DNA of 64,000 nucleotides, taken from positions 186,001 through 250,000 of the forward strand of contig CP047423.1 in NCBI GenBank assembly GCA_014058405.1, read 5' to 3'. The notes under the pieces are model-generated. The model saw only the letters and a list, made by a program, of their open reading frames with translations, made no database searches and had not been told where the DNA came from. The position numbers and the translations under genes are program-made. The DNA comes from Candidatus Nitrospira kreftii (GTDB taxonomy: Bacteria > Nitrospirota > Nitrospiria > Nitrospirales > Nitrospiraceae). Positions 9,864-18,426 of the stretch are shown here, piece after piece (the first letter of the stretch is position 1; each line of letters opens with the position of its first letter).

Positions 9864-10553
9864 TTATCGTGGCGGGGCTGTTGAAGAGCGTGACCGTTCC
9901 TTCCAGCCCAACAGCGACTCTTCCGCCAGGTTCAAATACGCCACCACATCGTGATCACTGACCTGGCCAAAGTCTATATAGTGATTTCCCACGGCCCAGA
10001 AGGGGTCCGGTGTGGCAAGGACGATCAGTTCGTCCACCTGCAGGCAAGCCTCTCGAATGGTCTCTACTGGGCCAACTGGAATAGCTCCGATCAGGCGGCG
10101 CGGTTTGAGGTGTTTGATGGACTGGACGGCTGCGAAGAACGTGGAGCCGGTGGCGATCCCATCATCCACGAGAATGACGGTGTGATCGGTAAGCCTGGGG
10201 AGCTGTCGACCTTGGCGGTACAGGTCCTGCCGTCGCGCAATCTCTCGCTGTTGTACCTGAACCACCCCTTCGACGTCCGAGCGAGAAAGACCGTACGCCC
10301 TCATAGCCTCAGGGTTCAGATACACTGTCCCTGTCTCACCCACTGCCCCCAAGGCGTATTCAGGATTATCCGGCGCTCCCAGCTTTCGGGTAATGAAGAG
10401 GTCGAGTGGAAGATGCAGGCCCAAGCTCAGCTGATAGCCGACGGCGACCCCACCGCGGGGGAGTGCCACAATGAGGGCTGTTGAGTCATCACGGTACTGA
10501 ATCAGTCGCTCAACGAGCCGCCGGCCAGCCTCTTCACGATTCTTGAACGTCAC
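9864..10553 (-). CDS. Phosphoribosyltransferase family protein
   Basis: A protein of about 229 residues with the type I phosphoribosyltransferase fold. The PRPP loop is VILVDDGIATGST, and the N-terminal PALPRGGVAVGY-like segment (IVALPRGGVAVGYQL) is typical of the stress-associated group often found beside universal stress proteins and Hsp20. A GTG at 10553 is preferred because GGAAGGGAAG lies just upstream; an ATG at 10577 would add eight residues. Family members act on purine or pyrimidine bases, but the stress-linked group has no settled substrate. The context here (Hsp20, Usp, BCAM0308) matches that group. Confidence 0.85.
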   Translation of the reverse strand: MTFKNREEAGRRLVERLIQYRDDSTALIVALPRGGVAVGYQLSLGLHLPLDLFITRKLGAPDNPEYALGAVGETGTVYLNPEAMRAYGLSRSDVEGVVQVQQREIARRQDLYRQGRQLPRLTDHTVILVDDGIATGSTFFAAVQSIKHLKPRRLIGAIPVGPVETIREACLQVDELIVLATPDPFWAVGNHYIDFGQVSDHDVVAYLNLAEESLLGWKERSRSSTAPPR

Positions 10554-10610
10554 GCTCTTCCCTTCCGTCCAGTACACTCACGTCAGACCGCTCGTCACGC
10601 CGACTCCGAG

Positions 10611-10730
10611 TTAGAACATGGCTACCAGAATCAGGAAGAGCGTGAGTAGGACATGGTGGTGCTTCCTGCGCTCTTTCTGATCCCAGTGCATCTCCCAGGG
10701 AATGCCGAGATAGCAAGGGTGGCGAAACAT
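10611..10730 (-). CDS. 39-residue putative membrane peptide
   Basis: A short open frame from ATG at 10730 to TAA at 10611. It begins MFRHPCYLGIPWEMHWDQKE, continues with a basic His-rich turn, and ends in a hydrophobic stretch (LLTLFLILVAMF) long enough for a short membrane anchor. GGGGGA precedes the ATG at good spacing. It sits between hsp20 and the phosphoribosyltransferase gene on the same strand with tight gaps, which favours it being real. No family was recognised. Chance cannot be excluded for a frame this small. Confidence 0.5.
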   Translation of the reverse strand: MFRHPCYLGIPWEMHWDQKERRKHHHVLLTLFLILVAMF

Positions 10731-10749
10731 GATGTCCCCCTCTCTCCGA

Positions 10750-11223
10750 TCAGGCAATTTTTACTTCGATCGCTTTGGGCTTGGCCTTCTCCGCCTTTGG
10801 CAGATGGACTTTCAGTACGCCGTCTTTGTACTCGGCGTTGACCTTGGAACCATCGGCATCTTCGGGAAGGGTAAAGCTTCGCATAAAGCTGCCATAGGCG
10901 CGTTCCACTCGATGGTACTTTTTATCTTTCTCTTCCTTTTCATATTTACGCTCACCAGTGATCATGAGGACATCGTCATGCACATTCAACTTGATGTCTT
11001 CTTTCTTCATCTCTGGAATCTCGGCTTTGATGACGTACTCCTTATCATCCTCCGAGATATCCACCAGCGGCGACCATTCAGCAACGGCGATGGCCTCCTT
11101 CTTATCTCCCCCGGAAGGAACCGATGTACGACCGAAGAGAGTTGATAATCGTTTCTCCATCTCTTCGAGCTCCTTGAATGGATTCCACCGCGTCGTCGGT
11201 TCCCATCGTGTTAATGCGCTCAT
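10750..11223 (-). CDS. Hsp20 small heat-shock protein
   Basis: A 157-residue alpha-crystallin-family chaperone. The alpha-crystallin domain runs from about residue 50 (EWSPLVDISEDDKEYVIKAE) to about 145, with GERKYEKEEKDKKYHRVER and the conserved A-x-x-x-n-G-v-L element as AEYKDGVLKVHLPK. The frame stays open upstream, but the ATG at 11223 gives MSALTRWEPTTRWNPFKELE, the common Hsp20 start. A perfect AAGGAGGT at 11231-11238 is correctly spaced for it. Family role: ATP-independent holding of unfolding proteins as oligomers in the cytoplasm. It leads the stress block that runs down to the cytochrome gene at 7504. Confidence 0.95.
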   Translation of the reverse strand: MSALTRWEPTTRWNPFKELEEMEKRLSTLFGRTSVPSGGDKKEAIAVAEWSPLVDISEDDKEYVIKAEIPEMKKEDIKLNVHDDVLMITGERKYEKEEKDKKYHRVERAYGSFMRSFTLPEDADGSKVNAEYKDGVLKVHLPKAEKAKPKAIEVKIA

Positions 11224-11562
11224 GACCATTACCTCCTTGTGTGATTGATGAGGGGCTGGATGCCCCGCCACTGAACCAGTGCATTGACGGTGCCAGAAGT
11301 TGAACCGATGAAAGCGAGGAAGCATTCCATGAGAAAAAGCGGTGGGTTAGATCGCTGTTGGATTTCAGTCATACAAAGATGGCAAAGCCATCTGTAGCAT
11401 TACGGGGCAGTGGGATTGATGGGGCTGTTGCCTCTTTCGACATTGGTTAGGGGCCGCAGGAGCCCTGACGAGCTGCCGATACATTTCAGTCGATGAATCC
11501 TTTTCTGCACCGTCGGCTCGTAATAGACACAGAGAAGGAAGGGCTTACAGGGAGGGACTTAT
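11224..11562. promoter_or_regulatory. Divergent intergenic region between hsp20 and a zinc-ribbon gene
   Basis: About 340 bases separate two genes pointing apart, so promoters for both must lie here. The hsp20 ribosome-binding site is AAGGAGGT at 11231-11238, and GGGAGG precedes the rightward gene near 11551. I see no CIRCE-type inverted repeat and no convincing sigma-32 boxes. No coding frame is convincing. Confidence 0.4.
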
Positions 11563-11802
11563 ATGACCAAGGTTATGGATGCGAAGGCGAGCATTCACGC
11601 GGCTCGCTGCCACCGCTGTGGTGGGCTCATGGTTCCGGAGCAGGTGTTCGAGATCAGATCGATCGATTGGCACTGTGTGAGCTGTGGCGAGCGGATCGAT
11701 CCTGTCATTCTCGCTCATCGTCAGGTCCATCGTCCGGAGGAACTTGTGCGCGAGGAGACCGAGAAACTCTCCGTCGATCATGGCAAGCGCCGACTGAACT
11801 AA
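11563..11802 (+). CDS. Small zinc-ribbon protein
   Basis: A 79-residue cytoplasmic protein with two CxxC knuckles, CHRCGGLMV near residue 16 and CVSCGERID near residue 38, typical of a four-cysteine zinc ribbon. The C-terminal third is charged and helical (RPEELVREETEKL). GGGAGGGACTT precedes the ATG. No function is known. It is transcribed away from hsp20 and may share stress control, but that is only positional. Confidence 0.65.
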   Translation: MTKVMDAKASIHAARCHRCGGLMVPEQVFEIRSIDWHCVSCGERIDPVILAHRQVHRPEELVREETEKLSVDHGKRRLN

Positions 11803-12119
11803 ACCTTCCTTCTTGGCATCGGGGGCGTTACAGCCCCCATCCAATTCAAACCGAACGCCCGGTCTCCATACGCAGTCAGCCTATCGACAGACTGTCCATT
11901 GTCCTGGAGGGATGGACCTGTCATACGGATCACGCTCTGTCATCCCTCGGACTGTCTCCACAGGATGCGGCGGCTCGACACCGAAGGATTGTATTCCGCG
12001 GCGGCAATGTAATTGGGAAGGGGGCATCTTGCCACCACCTGTCTGAGATGAGGCATGAGGCGACATTGATTTCTGAGAATCAGTGATTAATTGACGAATT
12101 GAGGGAGGTGCGTAGTCCT
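11803..12119. other. Gene-free stretch; possible promoter at 12091-12118
   Basis: No convincing gene. A TTGACG at 12091-12096 lies 16 bases before a weak TAGTCC at 12113-12118, which could be a sigma-70 promoter for the structured RNA candidate that follows. The -10 box is poor, so this is tentative. Confidence 0.3.
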
Positions 12120-12381
12120 AGAGAGGTCGGCAGCCTCAAGTTGGTGACTCGCTCTTGTGCAGCCAGCGTGCAGAGGGCACGGGCGCTGTTTCGGTAGCGG
12201 AGTCAGGGTGTTCAAGGGATGCGCCATCAATCGTCGGTGCCACTAGGCACGGTCGTTAATGCGAGCCCGAACGAAGGTAGAGGCGCGGGGTAATCAGTCT
12301 GAAGCGACTGAAGGATTGCCGAACGCGATTCCGGTCAGGTGACGGCTCCCGTGGTTCCACACAAGAGCGGGCCGTTTTTTT
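12120..12381 (+). ncRNA. Candidate structured non-coding RNA of about 230-260 nt
   Basis: This stretch has no credible protein but several signs of a folded transcript. Bases 12148-12159 pair with 12360-12371 over 12 pairs (CGCTCTTGTG with CACAAGAGCG at the core), closing a domain of about 224 bases. Inside are local hairpins: GTGCC-ACTA-GGCAC at 12237-12250 and CAGTC-TGAAGC-GACTG at 12295-12310. It ends in an intrinsic terminator with seven Ts (12375-12381). A long closing stem and terminal U-run are seen in 6S RNA and other stable RNAs. I do not see the conserved motifs of RNase P RNA, tmRNA or SRP RNA. The 5' end is guessed. Confidence 0.42.
12342..12381 (+). terminator. Intrinsic terminator
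   Basis: ACGG (12342-12345) pairs with CCGT (12372-12375) and CCCG (12348-12351) pairs with CGGG (12368-12371), giving an eight-pair GC-rich stem with a two-base bulge. Seven T residues run from 12375 to 12381. It faces right. Part of the same sequence can also pair with 12148-12159, so the two structures compete. Confidence 0.6.
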
Positions 12382-12785
12382 ATGTGTTCTTTCAAGTCCC
12401 TCCGACTATCCCCACAAATAGGTCGTAAAAAGACGACATCCATACCTTGTGGTTACATTTGCTCGGGGAAGTACAGTCGAAAAGAAAAAAGCGAGAGCGG
12501 AAGCGGGTCTAGAGAGCTCTTTCGCACTTGCGTGGAGGTCTTGGAGGGGTTTTAGGCTTCCCACCATCCGGTGGGCCTGCTCACCGCCCCAGCGCTCGAC
12601 CTCGATTCCCTTCAGTGTTCCTCTCACCGAGGCCTCCGCTCACTATTGAGATAAATAGGAAATGCCGGATGTCAAGCAAAGGGTCACGGTTGTAGCGGAT
12701 CGCCCCATATCCCACGTTGACCCACTTCTTCTCGACTGGGAATAGTCGAACCCGTTTCCTCTTCCACGAAGGCGCTTGCAATCAC
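12382..12785. other. Gene-free stretch
   Basis: About 400 bases between the terminator and the end of the convergent VOC-family gene. Short open frames exist on both strands but lack ribosome-binding sites or recognisable motifs. I see nothing I can name here. Confidence 0.4.
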
Positions 12786-13139
12786 TCAGGCATGACGCTT
12801 GTGGATCGTGATGTGATTCCCGTCCTGGTCTTCGATGACCGCCATCCGACAGATGGACGTGTCGAATGGTTCCGTGACGAACGGCACAGCCCGCTCCCTC
12901 ATTTTATGGACAAAGGCCTCGAGGTCCGACACCTCGAACGCCACTACCGCTCCCTTTGCCCCGGGGGTATGACCCATATCGGTCGTCGTGATGGCAAAGG
13001 TCGAGCCAGCGACATCGTATTCAACCCAGACATCGCGATAGTTGTAACTTGTGTGCAACCCGAGCACATGTTCGTAGAATGCTCGCGCCCGTTCCATATT
13101 TGAGACAGGGTACACGGTGAACGCGATCAAAGTAACCAT
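12786..13139 (-). CDS. VOC (glyoxalase/bleomycin-resistance) family protein
   Basis: A 117-residue protein with the paired beta-alpha-beta-beta-beta modules of the vicinal oxygen chelate superfamily. The first module begins VTLIAFTVYPVSNMERARAFYEHVLGL; the second begins AVVAFEVSDLEAFVHKMRE and ends FDTSICRMAVIEDQDGNHITIHKR, where the final Asp-His element is typical. A possible metal ligand set cannot be completed with certainty. The ATG at 13139 gives the usual MVTLIAF start; a further ATG nine codons upstream is possible. Substrate unknown. It is the first gene left of the dehydratase-activase pair on the same strand. Confidence 0.8.
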   Translation of the reverse strand: MVTLIAFTVYPVSNMERARAFYEHVLGLHTSYNYRDVWVEYDVAGSTFAITTTDMGHTPGAKGAVVAFEVSDLEAFVHKMRERAVPFVTEPFDTSICRMAVIEDQDGNHITIHKRHA

Positions 13140-13203
13140 TGAAAGGTCCCCTGGTTGGCGCTGCATCGCTGTCGTCCTGACACTGCCTGTGCGGACAAGC
13201 CCA

Positions 13204-15984
13204 TCACGCCTGTGTCACATGCATTCGGGCAGCATGTTCGAGTACCTGCTGGATGTGAACATCCACCTGTCGGAGCACTGAGGGCGAGACGGCGTACCCG
13301 TCGCTCTCATAGGTGAGTATGGGCAGGCCTTGTTCAGCGCTCAGTGGTTTGAGAATGGCTTCTGAAATCCGGTAGGGGAGGCAGTTGAACGGCCCGATGA
13401 CGAGCATGCCGTCGTACCCTTCTCGGGCAGCCTCAATTCCCTTGCCTACGGTCGGGAGAAGTTCACCATATATTGCGGGCGAGACGTGCTCTGCTCCCCT
13501 TTCAAAAATGGACGAGACTGCATTAGAGCCAGCCACCAGCAGGCCAGTCTTGCCAAAGAGCGCGCGGTAATGTGCTTCCTCACGCTTCAAGGTCTGGTAG
13601 CTCAACCACTGTTGGAGATACTCTTTTCCTTCAGGCTGAAACATCCTCGTGCAGGCCTTGGCCAGGGCCAGCCCGCCTGGTTTTATGCCCCAGGTACCGG
13701 CCGTTTCCGCCAGGGGATGATACGCGACATAGAGAAACAACTCGCTCAGGTCGACCGGCTTGAGGATGATGCCTCGTTCGGCATAGAGGTCGCGCACACC
13801 GTCCATGAAAAACGAACTGAAGCGGGTGAAGAAGTCACCGGCCATGACAACGCGCGGGCAGGTCCGTGGATCTTTCGTGCGGGACAGTTGGGCCAGACGC
13901 TCGACGAACGTCGGCAGTCTGACATGGAACTCGTCGAGTGATGGGGTTTCCTGAGCGAACCGTTCCCATTCAGTCTGTAGTTGATCAAGCGCGCCCTTTT
14001 CTCCGACGACGCGGAGTACATGGTCGAGCTCCACGAGAATGTCGGCAAGGATAATGACCGGCGACATATGTTGCGCCAGCACATGTTTATCGAAGCCTAG
14101 AAAGTCGTTCTCCGGCTGCGGGTTGAAGAGGAATAAATCGGTCAGCCGTTGCTCGGCGAGGAATCGTTCAAAATATCCCATGTAGGCGTCGCTGACGCAG
14201 GGTGCGCCACCCTGAAGCATATAGAAGCCCGCGATCTCTCCAGGCTGGCGTTGTTCGTGGATCTGAAGCAGCTGGCCGATGCAGATCGGCAGGGGAAGGC
14301 ATTCACGGCCCGAGGTATGTTGAAGCCCCTTGTCGAGTTGGGCGCGGTCCAACGGGATGACTTGGCCGGGGTGGAGCCCGAGCCAACCGGTTCCCATGGC
14401 AAAGGCTCTCGTGTGATAGGGAGAGAAGTTTGGAAAATAGACCTTCACCTGCGGGTCCGTCAGCGGCACAGACTCGCCGTTCGATCGGATGATGCGGCCA
14501 CCCAGGACGAGACGGCAGGGGGCAAAGGGTCTGGCAGCGGCGGTCTGCACGTCCCGATAATTGTGGATGATATCTAAAAAGGCCTCTAACCTTGTTTGGA
14601 CTCCGGCATCGGCGGTGTGCGCATCGATTTCGAGGACGAGGTAGGGTTTCGAACCCAACTCCGAGGCAAGCATAGAGTGGGTGAACGCGTCGATCGTACA
14701 GCTAAAATTGCTGACGCTCAGCAGGAACAAGTTGGGATGATGTTTTGCGATGCCGACGGCATTCAAGATTTGGTTGGCAAAGTGCCAGGAGGTAGGTCCT
14801 TCTCCACCCGGCATGAGACAGTCAGCTGGGATGACGGTGACACCCATGCTGGAGAGTTTCTTGCCAACCGATTGTGACGCCTCCGGGGTGAAGGCGTTGT
14901 AGCTGTGGCCGGCGAGTAGAATGGCAGGCTTGCCCGCGGCGATGGCTGCATCGAGCGCCCGTTTCCCAAGCTCACGGAGTGTGCGTTCGGCCTCCGTCTG
15001 AGCCTGCACGGCAGCTTCCCACGCATTGGCGGCCACCTCGCGCTGGACTCCCAGTTCCTCAACCGCCATATCGACCAGGGCGGAACAGGTTTCGTAGCCG
15101 TCGATGAACTCGAGCACGGGCGAGAGTAAACGGCGATCGGGAAATGCCTTGGCCAGAAAATAGGGCCCGGCCTGTGTGATCGGACAAAGATACGAATCTT
15201 TACACTGATTTGGATGGGGCATACGCACGACATGCGGGATGAAAATCAGACCGACACCTTTCTTCACCAGGTCCAAGACGGCGCCGTGCGCAATCTGCGC
15301 GGGAAAACAAAACCCAGAATGTGAACTCAGATCCCCCCGCGGGTCGACATCCGAGAGCACGACGTCCATACCGATACGAGAAAAGAACGTAGAGTACAGC
15401 GGAAACAAAGAGTGCGTCGTCAGGGCTCTGGGAATGCCGATGCGCGTGCCGCTCGCTATCGGGGGCGCGGTTGAACGACCCAGAGATTCGCGGACAAACG
15501 CTTTCGCGCTTTCGTAGGCTGGTCCCACGCCCCAAGAGGTGCGCTCGATCCGTTCGTGCTGTGGGGTGGCGGATGGTGGAGCGGGGGTGACTTGAAAGAG
15601 CACCTCGGCCCGCTTTTCAACTAGATCCTGAGCCGCCGTGGTCCGGGCCTTGCGCTTCCAGACATTCTCATAGAGGCTGCAACGGCCTCCGAACGGAAAC
15701 CGGCGTCCAGCGACCTCGAACCGGTCGATGCTACAGTACATCTTGCAGGCGCCGCAGGTGAACCGGCCGACTCGCTCCATCTCCGGTGCGCCGAGCGTAA
15801 GCAGATCGACGGTGTGGCTCAGCATCGCCTCGGACCGCTTCAAGGCCAGGAGTCCGACCCCCAGCGCGCCGAGCAATTCCGGGTTGGGCGGGATCACGAC
15901 CTGCCGACCAACGCTGTGGGCGAACGCATATCCGACGGCCCGGTTCAGCGCGACGCCTCCTTGCAGAAAGATTTTCTTTCCCAT
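13204..15984 (-). CDS. 2-hydroxyacyl-CoA dehydratase-type protein, C-terminal two thirds (split by stop codon)
   Basis: A 926-residue frame that begins MGKKIFLQGGVALNRAVGYA, which is the last element of a BadF/HgdC-type ASKHA activase domain, not a natural protein start. It continues with a DUF2229-type region (RIGIPRALTTHSLFPLYSTF near residue 190) and a long C-terminal dehydratase-like part. Cysteines cluster in TCGACKMYCSI and in later segments, as expected for Fe-S binding. It is in the same frame as the gene that ends at 16030, 15 codons upstream, so the two once formed a single protein of about 1,417 residues. By family the full protein couples ATP hydrolysis to electron delivery for radical dehydration of 2-hydroxyacyl-CoA; its real substrate is unknown. 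Confidence 0.75.
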   Translation of the reverse strand: MGKKIFLQGGVALNRAVGYAFAHSVGRQVVIPPNPELLGALGVGLLALKRSEAMLSHTVDLLTLGAPEMERVGRFTCGACKMYCSIDRFEVAGRRFPFGGRCSLYENVWKRKARTTAAQDLVEKRAEVLFQVTPAPPSATPQHERIERTSWGVGPAYESAKAFVRESLGRSTAPPIASGTRIGIPRALTTHSLFPLYSTFFSRIGMDVVLSDVDPRGDLSSHSGFCFPAQIAHGAVLDLVKKGVGLIFIPHVVRMPHPNQCKDSYLCPITQAGPYFLAKAFPDRRLLSPVLEFIDGYETCSALVDMAVEELGVQREVAANAWEAAVQAQTEAERTLRELGKRALDAAIAAGKPAILLAGHSYNAFTPEASQSVGKKLSSMGVTVIPADCLMPGGEGPTSWHFANQILNAVGIAKHHPNLFLLSVSNFSCTIDAFTHSMLASELGSKPYLVLEIDAHTADAGVQTRLEAFLDIIHNYRDVQTAAARPFAPCRLVLGGRIIRSNGESVPLTDPQVKVYFPNFSPYHTRAFAMGTGWLGLHPGQVIPLDRAQLDKGLQHTSGRECLPLPICIGQLLQIHEQRQPGEIAGFYMLQGGAPCVSDAYMGYFERFLAEQRLTDLFLFNPQPENDFLGFDKHVLAQHMSPVIILADILVELDHVLRVVGEKGALDQLQTEWERFAQETPSLDEFHVRLPTFVERLAQLSRTKDPRTCPRVVMAGDFFTRFSSFFMDGVRDLYAERGIILKPVDLSELFLYVAYHPLAETAGTWGIKPGGLALAKACTRMFQPEGKEYLQQWLSYQTLKREEAHYRALFGKTGLLVAGSNAVSSIFERGAEHVSPAIYGELLPTVGKGIEAAREGYDGMLVIGPFNCLPYRISEAILKPLSAEQGLPILTYESDGYAVSPSVLRQVDVHIQQVLEHAARMHVTQA

Positions 15985-16029
15985 GGAGCGCGGCCCTTTG
16001 ACACGATTCAGATAATTGCCGGCAATGGC

Positions 16030-17457
16030 TTACACCAGTCCGGCAATGATGTTGTCGCGCGGATGGCCCTGTTGCTGGGCGAGACGAATGTCGGAATTGA
16101 TGAAGGCCGCGCAGGTCGCCTTGAAGTGCACCGGTGACGGAGCGGCCAATGCCAGATCGCCGATGTCTGAGACCGTGATGCCGAGGTCACTGTGGGCGCT
16201 CTCTTCCAGAAAGGATCCCGTGCCTGCCGAACAGGCGTTGTTCATCGCATAGTCGATGGGCACGCCATTGCGCAAATAGATATATTTGGAGTCCTGTCCG
16301 CCGATCTCAAAAATCGTGTCCACGTCCGGATCGTAATGTGTTGCGCCTGCCGCATGGGCCGAGATCTCGTTATAGACATGTTCGGTGCCCAGGTAGGCGC
16401 CGGCGAGTTCACGCGCCGATCCGGTTGTGCCGATCAAGCCGATCCGACGATTGCCCACCTGACTGATCAGTGCCTGAAGACACTCTCGCGTTGCCGAGAC
16501 TGGATTCCCTTTCGTCCGTCCGTAATGCGACGCCACCACACCCTGCGTCGCGGGGTCGATCAAAATGGCCTTGGTCGTCGTCGACCCCGCATCCACCCCC
16601 AGAATCAACGGTCCTTCGGGAGGGACCTGTCGAGGTGGTTCTGCGATCACGCGCACCCGTTCGCCATAGTGATGGAGAGGCGGGAGACGGCCCAGGCCTG
16701 GCTGTGCGGCAATCTTCGGAGATGTCTCGCTGGGTGAGTCCTGCACAAGCAGGGCGGTCCCCCAGGCTTCGAACCAGGGGCTTTCGGGCAGCACCACGAA
16801 CTCTGTAGCGGGCAGCTTGGCGCGCAATGCCTGCAGCATCGCGTCGTTACGCGTGACACCGCCGATCAAGAGGACTCGCCTCAGCTCGCGCGCGCCTTTC
16901 TCCAGCAACGCAATCACTTTGTTGGACATGCTGTCGTGCAGCGTGTGGAGGATATCTTCGGGCGTGGCCTCGTTGCGGTTCAGTTTGTGGGTAATGTCCG
17001 ATTTGCAATGGACTGAACAGCGTGACGCCAGCGGTACGACCTTGCCGCTGAAGGATCGCGTGATCGCTTCGTCCAGACCCAGTCCCATCCGGCCGATCTG
17101 CTGTACAAAAAATTCGCCGCTTCCAGCGGCACACTTGTTGTGGGACACGACATTGCTCATCCTCCCGTCCATCAGGAGGTACACGAGGAATGATTCCCCG
17201 CCGAGCGATACCACCGCATCACATGTGCCGTCGATCTCTCGGAGTGCCCGCTGTACTGCGGCCACTTCGGAAATGTGACCGAGTTGACCGGACACGCCGA
17301 AATACTCCGCGTCCGCGAATTCCGGACGGGCCAGCACCTCGGTAAGGATCTCGAGCGGCCGGCCTTGATGTGCCAGGACGGTGGCACTCCGAGCATCCCC
17401 CCGAAGAGCGGCCACTTTTACCGTGAGGGCGCCGATGTTCACCCCGACGTACGACAT
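16030..17457 (-). CDS. BadF/BadG/BcrA/HgdC-type activase, N-terminal part (split by stop codon)
   Basis: A 475-residue protein holding two ASKHA ATPase domains. The first runs from MSYVGVNIGALTVKVAALRG to about residue 240 and has CAAGSGEFFVQQIGRMG, with CSVHCKSDITHK as a cysteine pair. The second starts at ILGVDAGSTTTKAILID (about residue 290) and has EIGGQDSKYIYLR and NACSAGTGSFLEESA. The last residues are NIIAGLV, followed by TAA where homologues would continue with a tyrosine-like position and AIAGNYLNRV. Reading on past the TAA restores the expected motif KGPRSMGKKIFLQGG in the same frame. The gene is therefore interrupted by one nonsense codon, or the TAA is a sequence error. Cytoplasmic, ATP-dependent reductive activator by family. 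Confidence 0.82.
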   Translation of the reverse strand: MSYVGVNIGALTVKVAALRGDARSATVLAHQGRPLEILTEVLARPEFADAEYFGVSGQLGHISEVAAVQRALREIDGTCDAVVSLGGESFLVYLLMDGRMSNVVSHNKCAAGSGEFFVQQIGRMGLGLDEAITRSFSGKVVPLASRCSVHCKSDITHKLNRNEATPEDILHTLHDSMSNKVIALLEKGARELRRVLLIGGVTRNDAMLQALRAKLPATEFVVLPESPWFEAWGTALLVQDSPSETSPKIAAQPGLGRLPPLHHYGERVRVIAEPPRQVPPEGPLILGVDAGSTTTKAILIDPATQGVVASHYGRTKGNPVSATRECLQALISQVGNRRIGLIGTTGSARELAGAYLGTEHVYNEISAHAAGATHYDPDVDTIFEIGGQDSKYIYLRNGVPIDYAMNNACSAGTGSFLEESAHSDLGITVSDIGDLALAAPSPVHFKATCAAFINSDIRLAQQQGHPRDNIIAGLV

Positions 17458-17517
17458 AGAGCTCCTCTAGAAACCAGGTAAGTCGCCTGACACTCGATAG
17501 AGTGTGCAAGATGCCCA

Positions 17518-17766
17518 TCAGACCGGAGGAATCTGACTAAGAATCTCACGCTCCGCGTCCAGCCAATCATCGAGCGCATTCCCATGCCGATAGCCGCGTT
17601 CGCTGTAAAGCTCATAGGCCCGCTTCGCGATCAAGATATGCGGATCATCACAGGATGATACCTGTGGACCCGTATATGTGGCAGTGTGGACCGTAACCTT
17701 GGCTGGTGTATTCACCGGCGCTCGGGACCTTGTCTTCTTGGTTCGGCGTGAAGGTTCGACGTTCAT
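17518..17766 (-). CDS. DUF2934 small protein
   Basis: An 82-residue protein with a disordered basic N-terminus and a C-terminal DUF2934 helix pair (IAKRAYELYSERGYRHGN, then ALDDWLDAEREIL). DUF2934 proteins are small cytoplasmic proteins of unknown function, often in several copies. A clear paralogue lies at 25633-25881 on the other strand, at the far side of the regulatory block. AAGGAGGA lies upstream of the ATG, at slightly long spacing. Confidence 0.82.
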   Translation of the reverse strand: MNVEPSRRTKKTRSRAPVNTPAKVTVHTATYTGPQVSSCDDPHILIAKRAYELYSERGYRHGNALDDWLDAEREILSQIPPV

Positions 17767-18426
17767 GGCTCAATAATCCTCCTTCTCTTCATGGACGATA
17801 CCGATCTGCATGAGAAAGAGCTGAGCAATGATCGTGCCTTATCATCCGCTCTCCAACAGCGTGCAAGCACCCTAGTCCTTGTGGCAATTCAGGGCAATGT
17901 GATTCGATGTGCTGCCGCCTTCTGCCACAACCTTCTGTGAGGTGGTCATGACATGCAGTCTTGACCCGCAGAGAGATCAAATCCTGATCCACGACAATCG
18001 AACCGGCCAAATGGAGTTGGAGGCTGTCGTCGTTGGGAAGGAGGGCGGGCGCTCAACGTCGTGGTGAGGATACAGTCCTCAATCTTGCGCAAGAAGGTGG
18101 TGCATTGGGCGACAGTATCACTGACGCTTCTTAAAAAGAGGTGCATTTCATCCACCAGCTGATGGCCGGTCCGTACCAACCTGGCCACTCTCGAAGATCG
18201 CATGGGACTATCTCCATTGTCCCGATTCTCGGCATCGGCGATAAAGTGAGCGGAGAGGTAGTATCACGATGGGGGACCACACGGCGGTGGCGACTGACAG
18301 GCGCAATGCGTGTACTTGTCTCTCACGTAGGAAAAGGCTTAGACTCTACTCCTACTTAGCATCTCGGCTGCGGGCGACGACAAGCCGGTACTGCCTCCGC
18401 TGATATCCCGAGGCGAGGACTCCGTG
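17767..18426. promoter_or_regulatory. Divergent intergenic region before the multi-PAS kinase
   Basis: About 650 bases between a leftward DUF2934 gene and the rightward kinase gene. Promoters for both must be here. Small frames on either strand have no recognisable content. I see no repeat or operator I can name. Confidence 0.35.

Noticed and set aside
12120-12381. Identification of the RNA candidate as RNase P RNA, tmRNA or SRP RNA
   Set aside because: The conserved core words of these RNAs are missing; only general structure supports an RNA here.
12581-12781. Leftward 66-codon frame in the gap after the RNA candidate
   Set aside because: No ribosome-binding site, no motif, and no neighbour to support it.
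16030-16032. Programmed recoding (selenocysteine or pyrrolysine) at the stop inside the dehydratase-activase gene
   Set aside because: The codon is TAA, not TGA or TAG, and no special stem-loop was seen; mutation or error is simpler.
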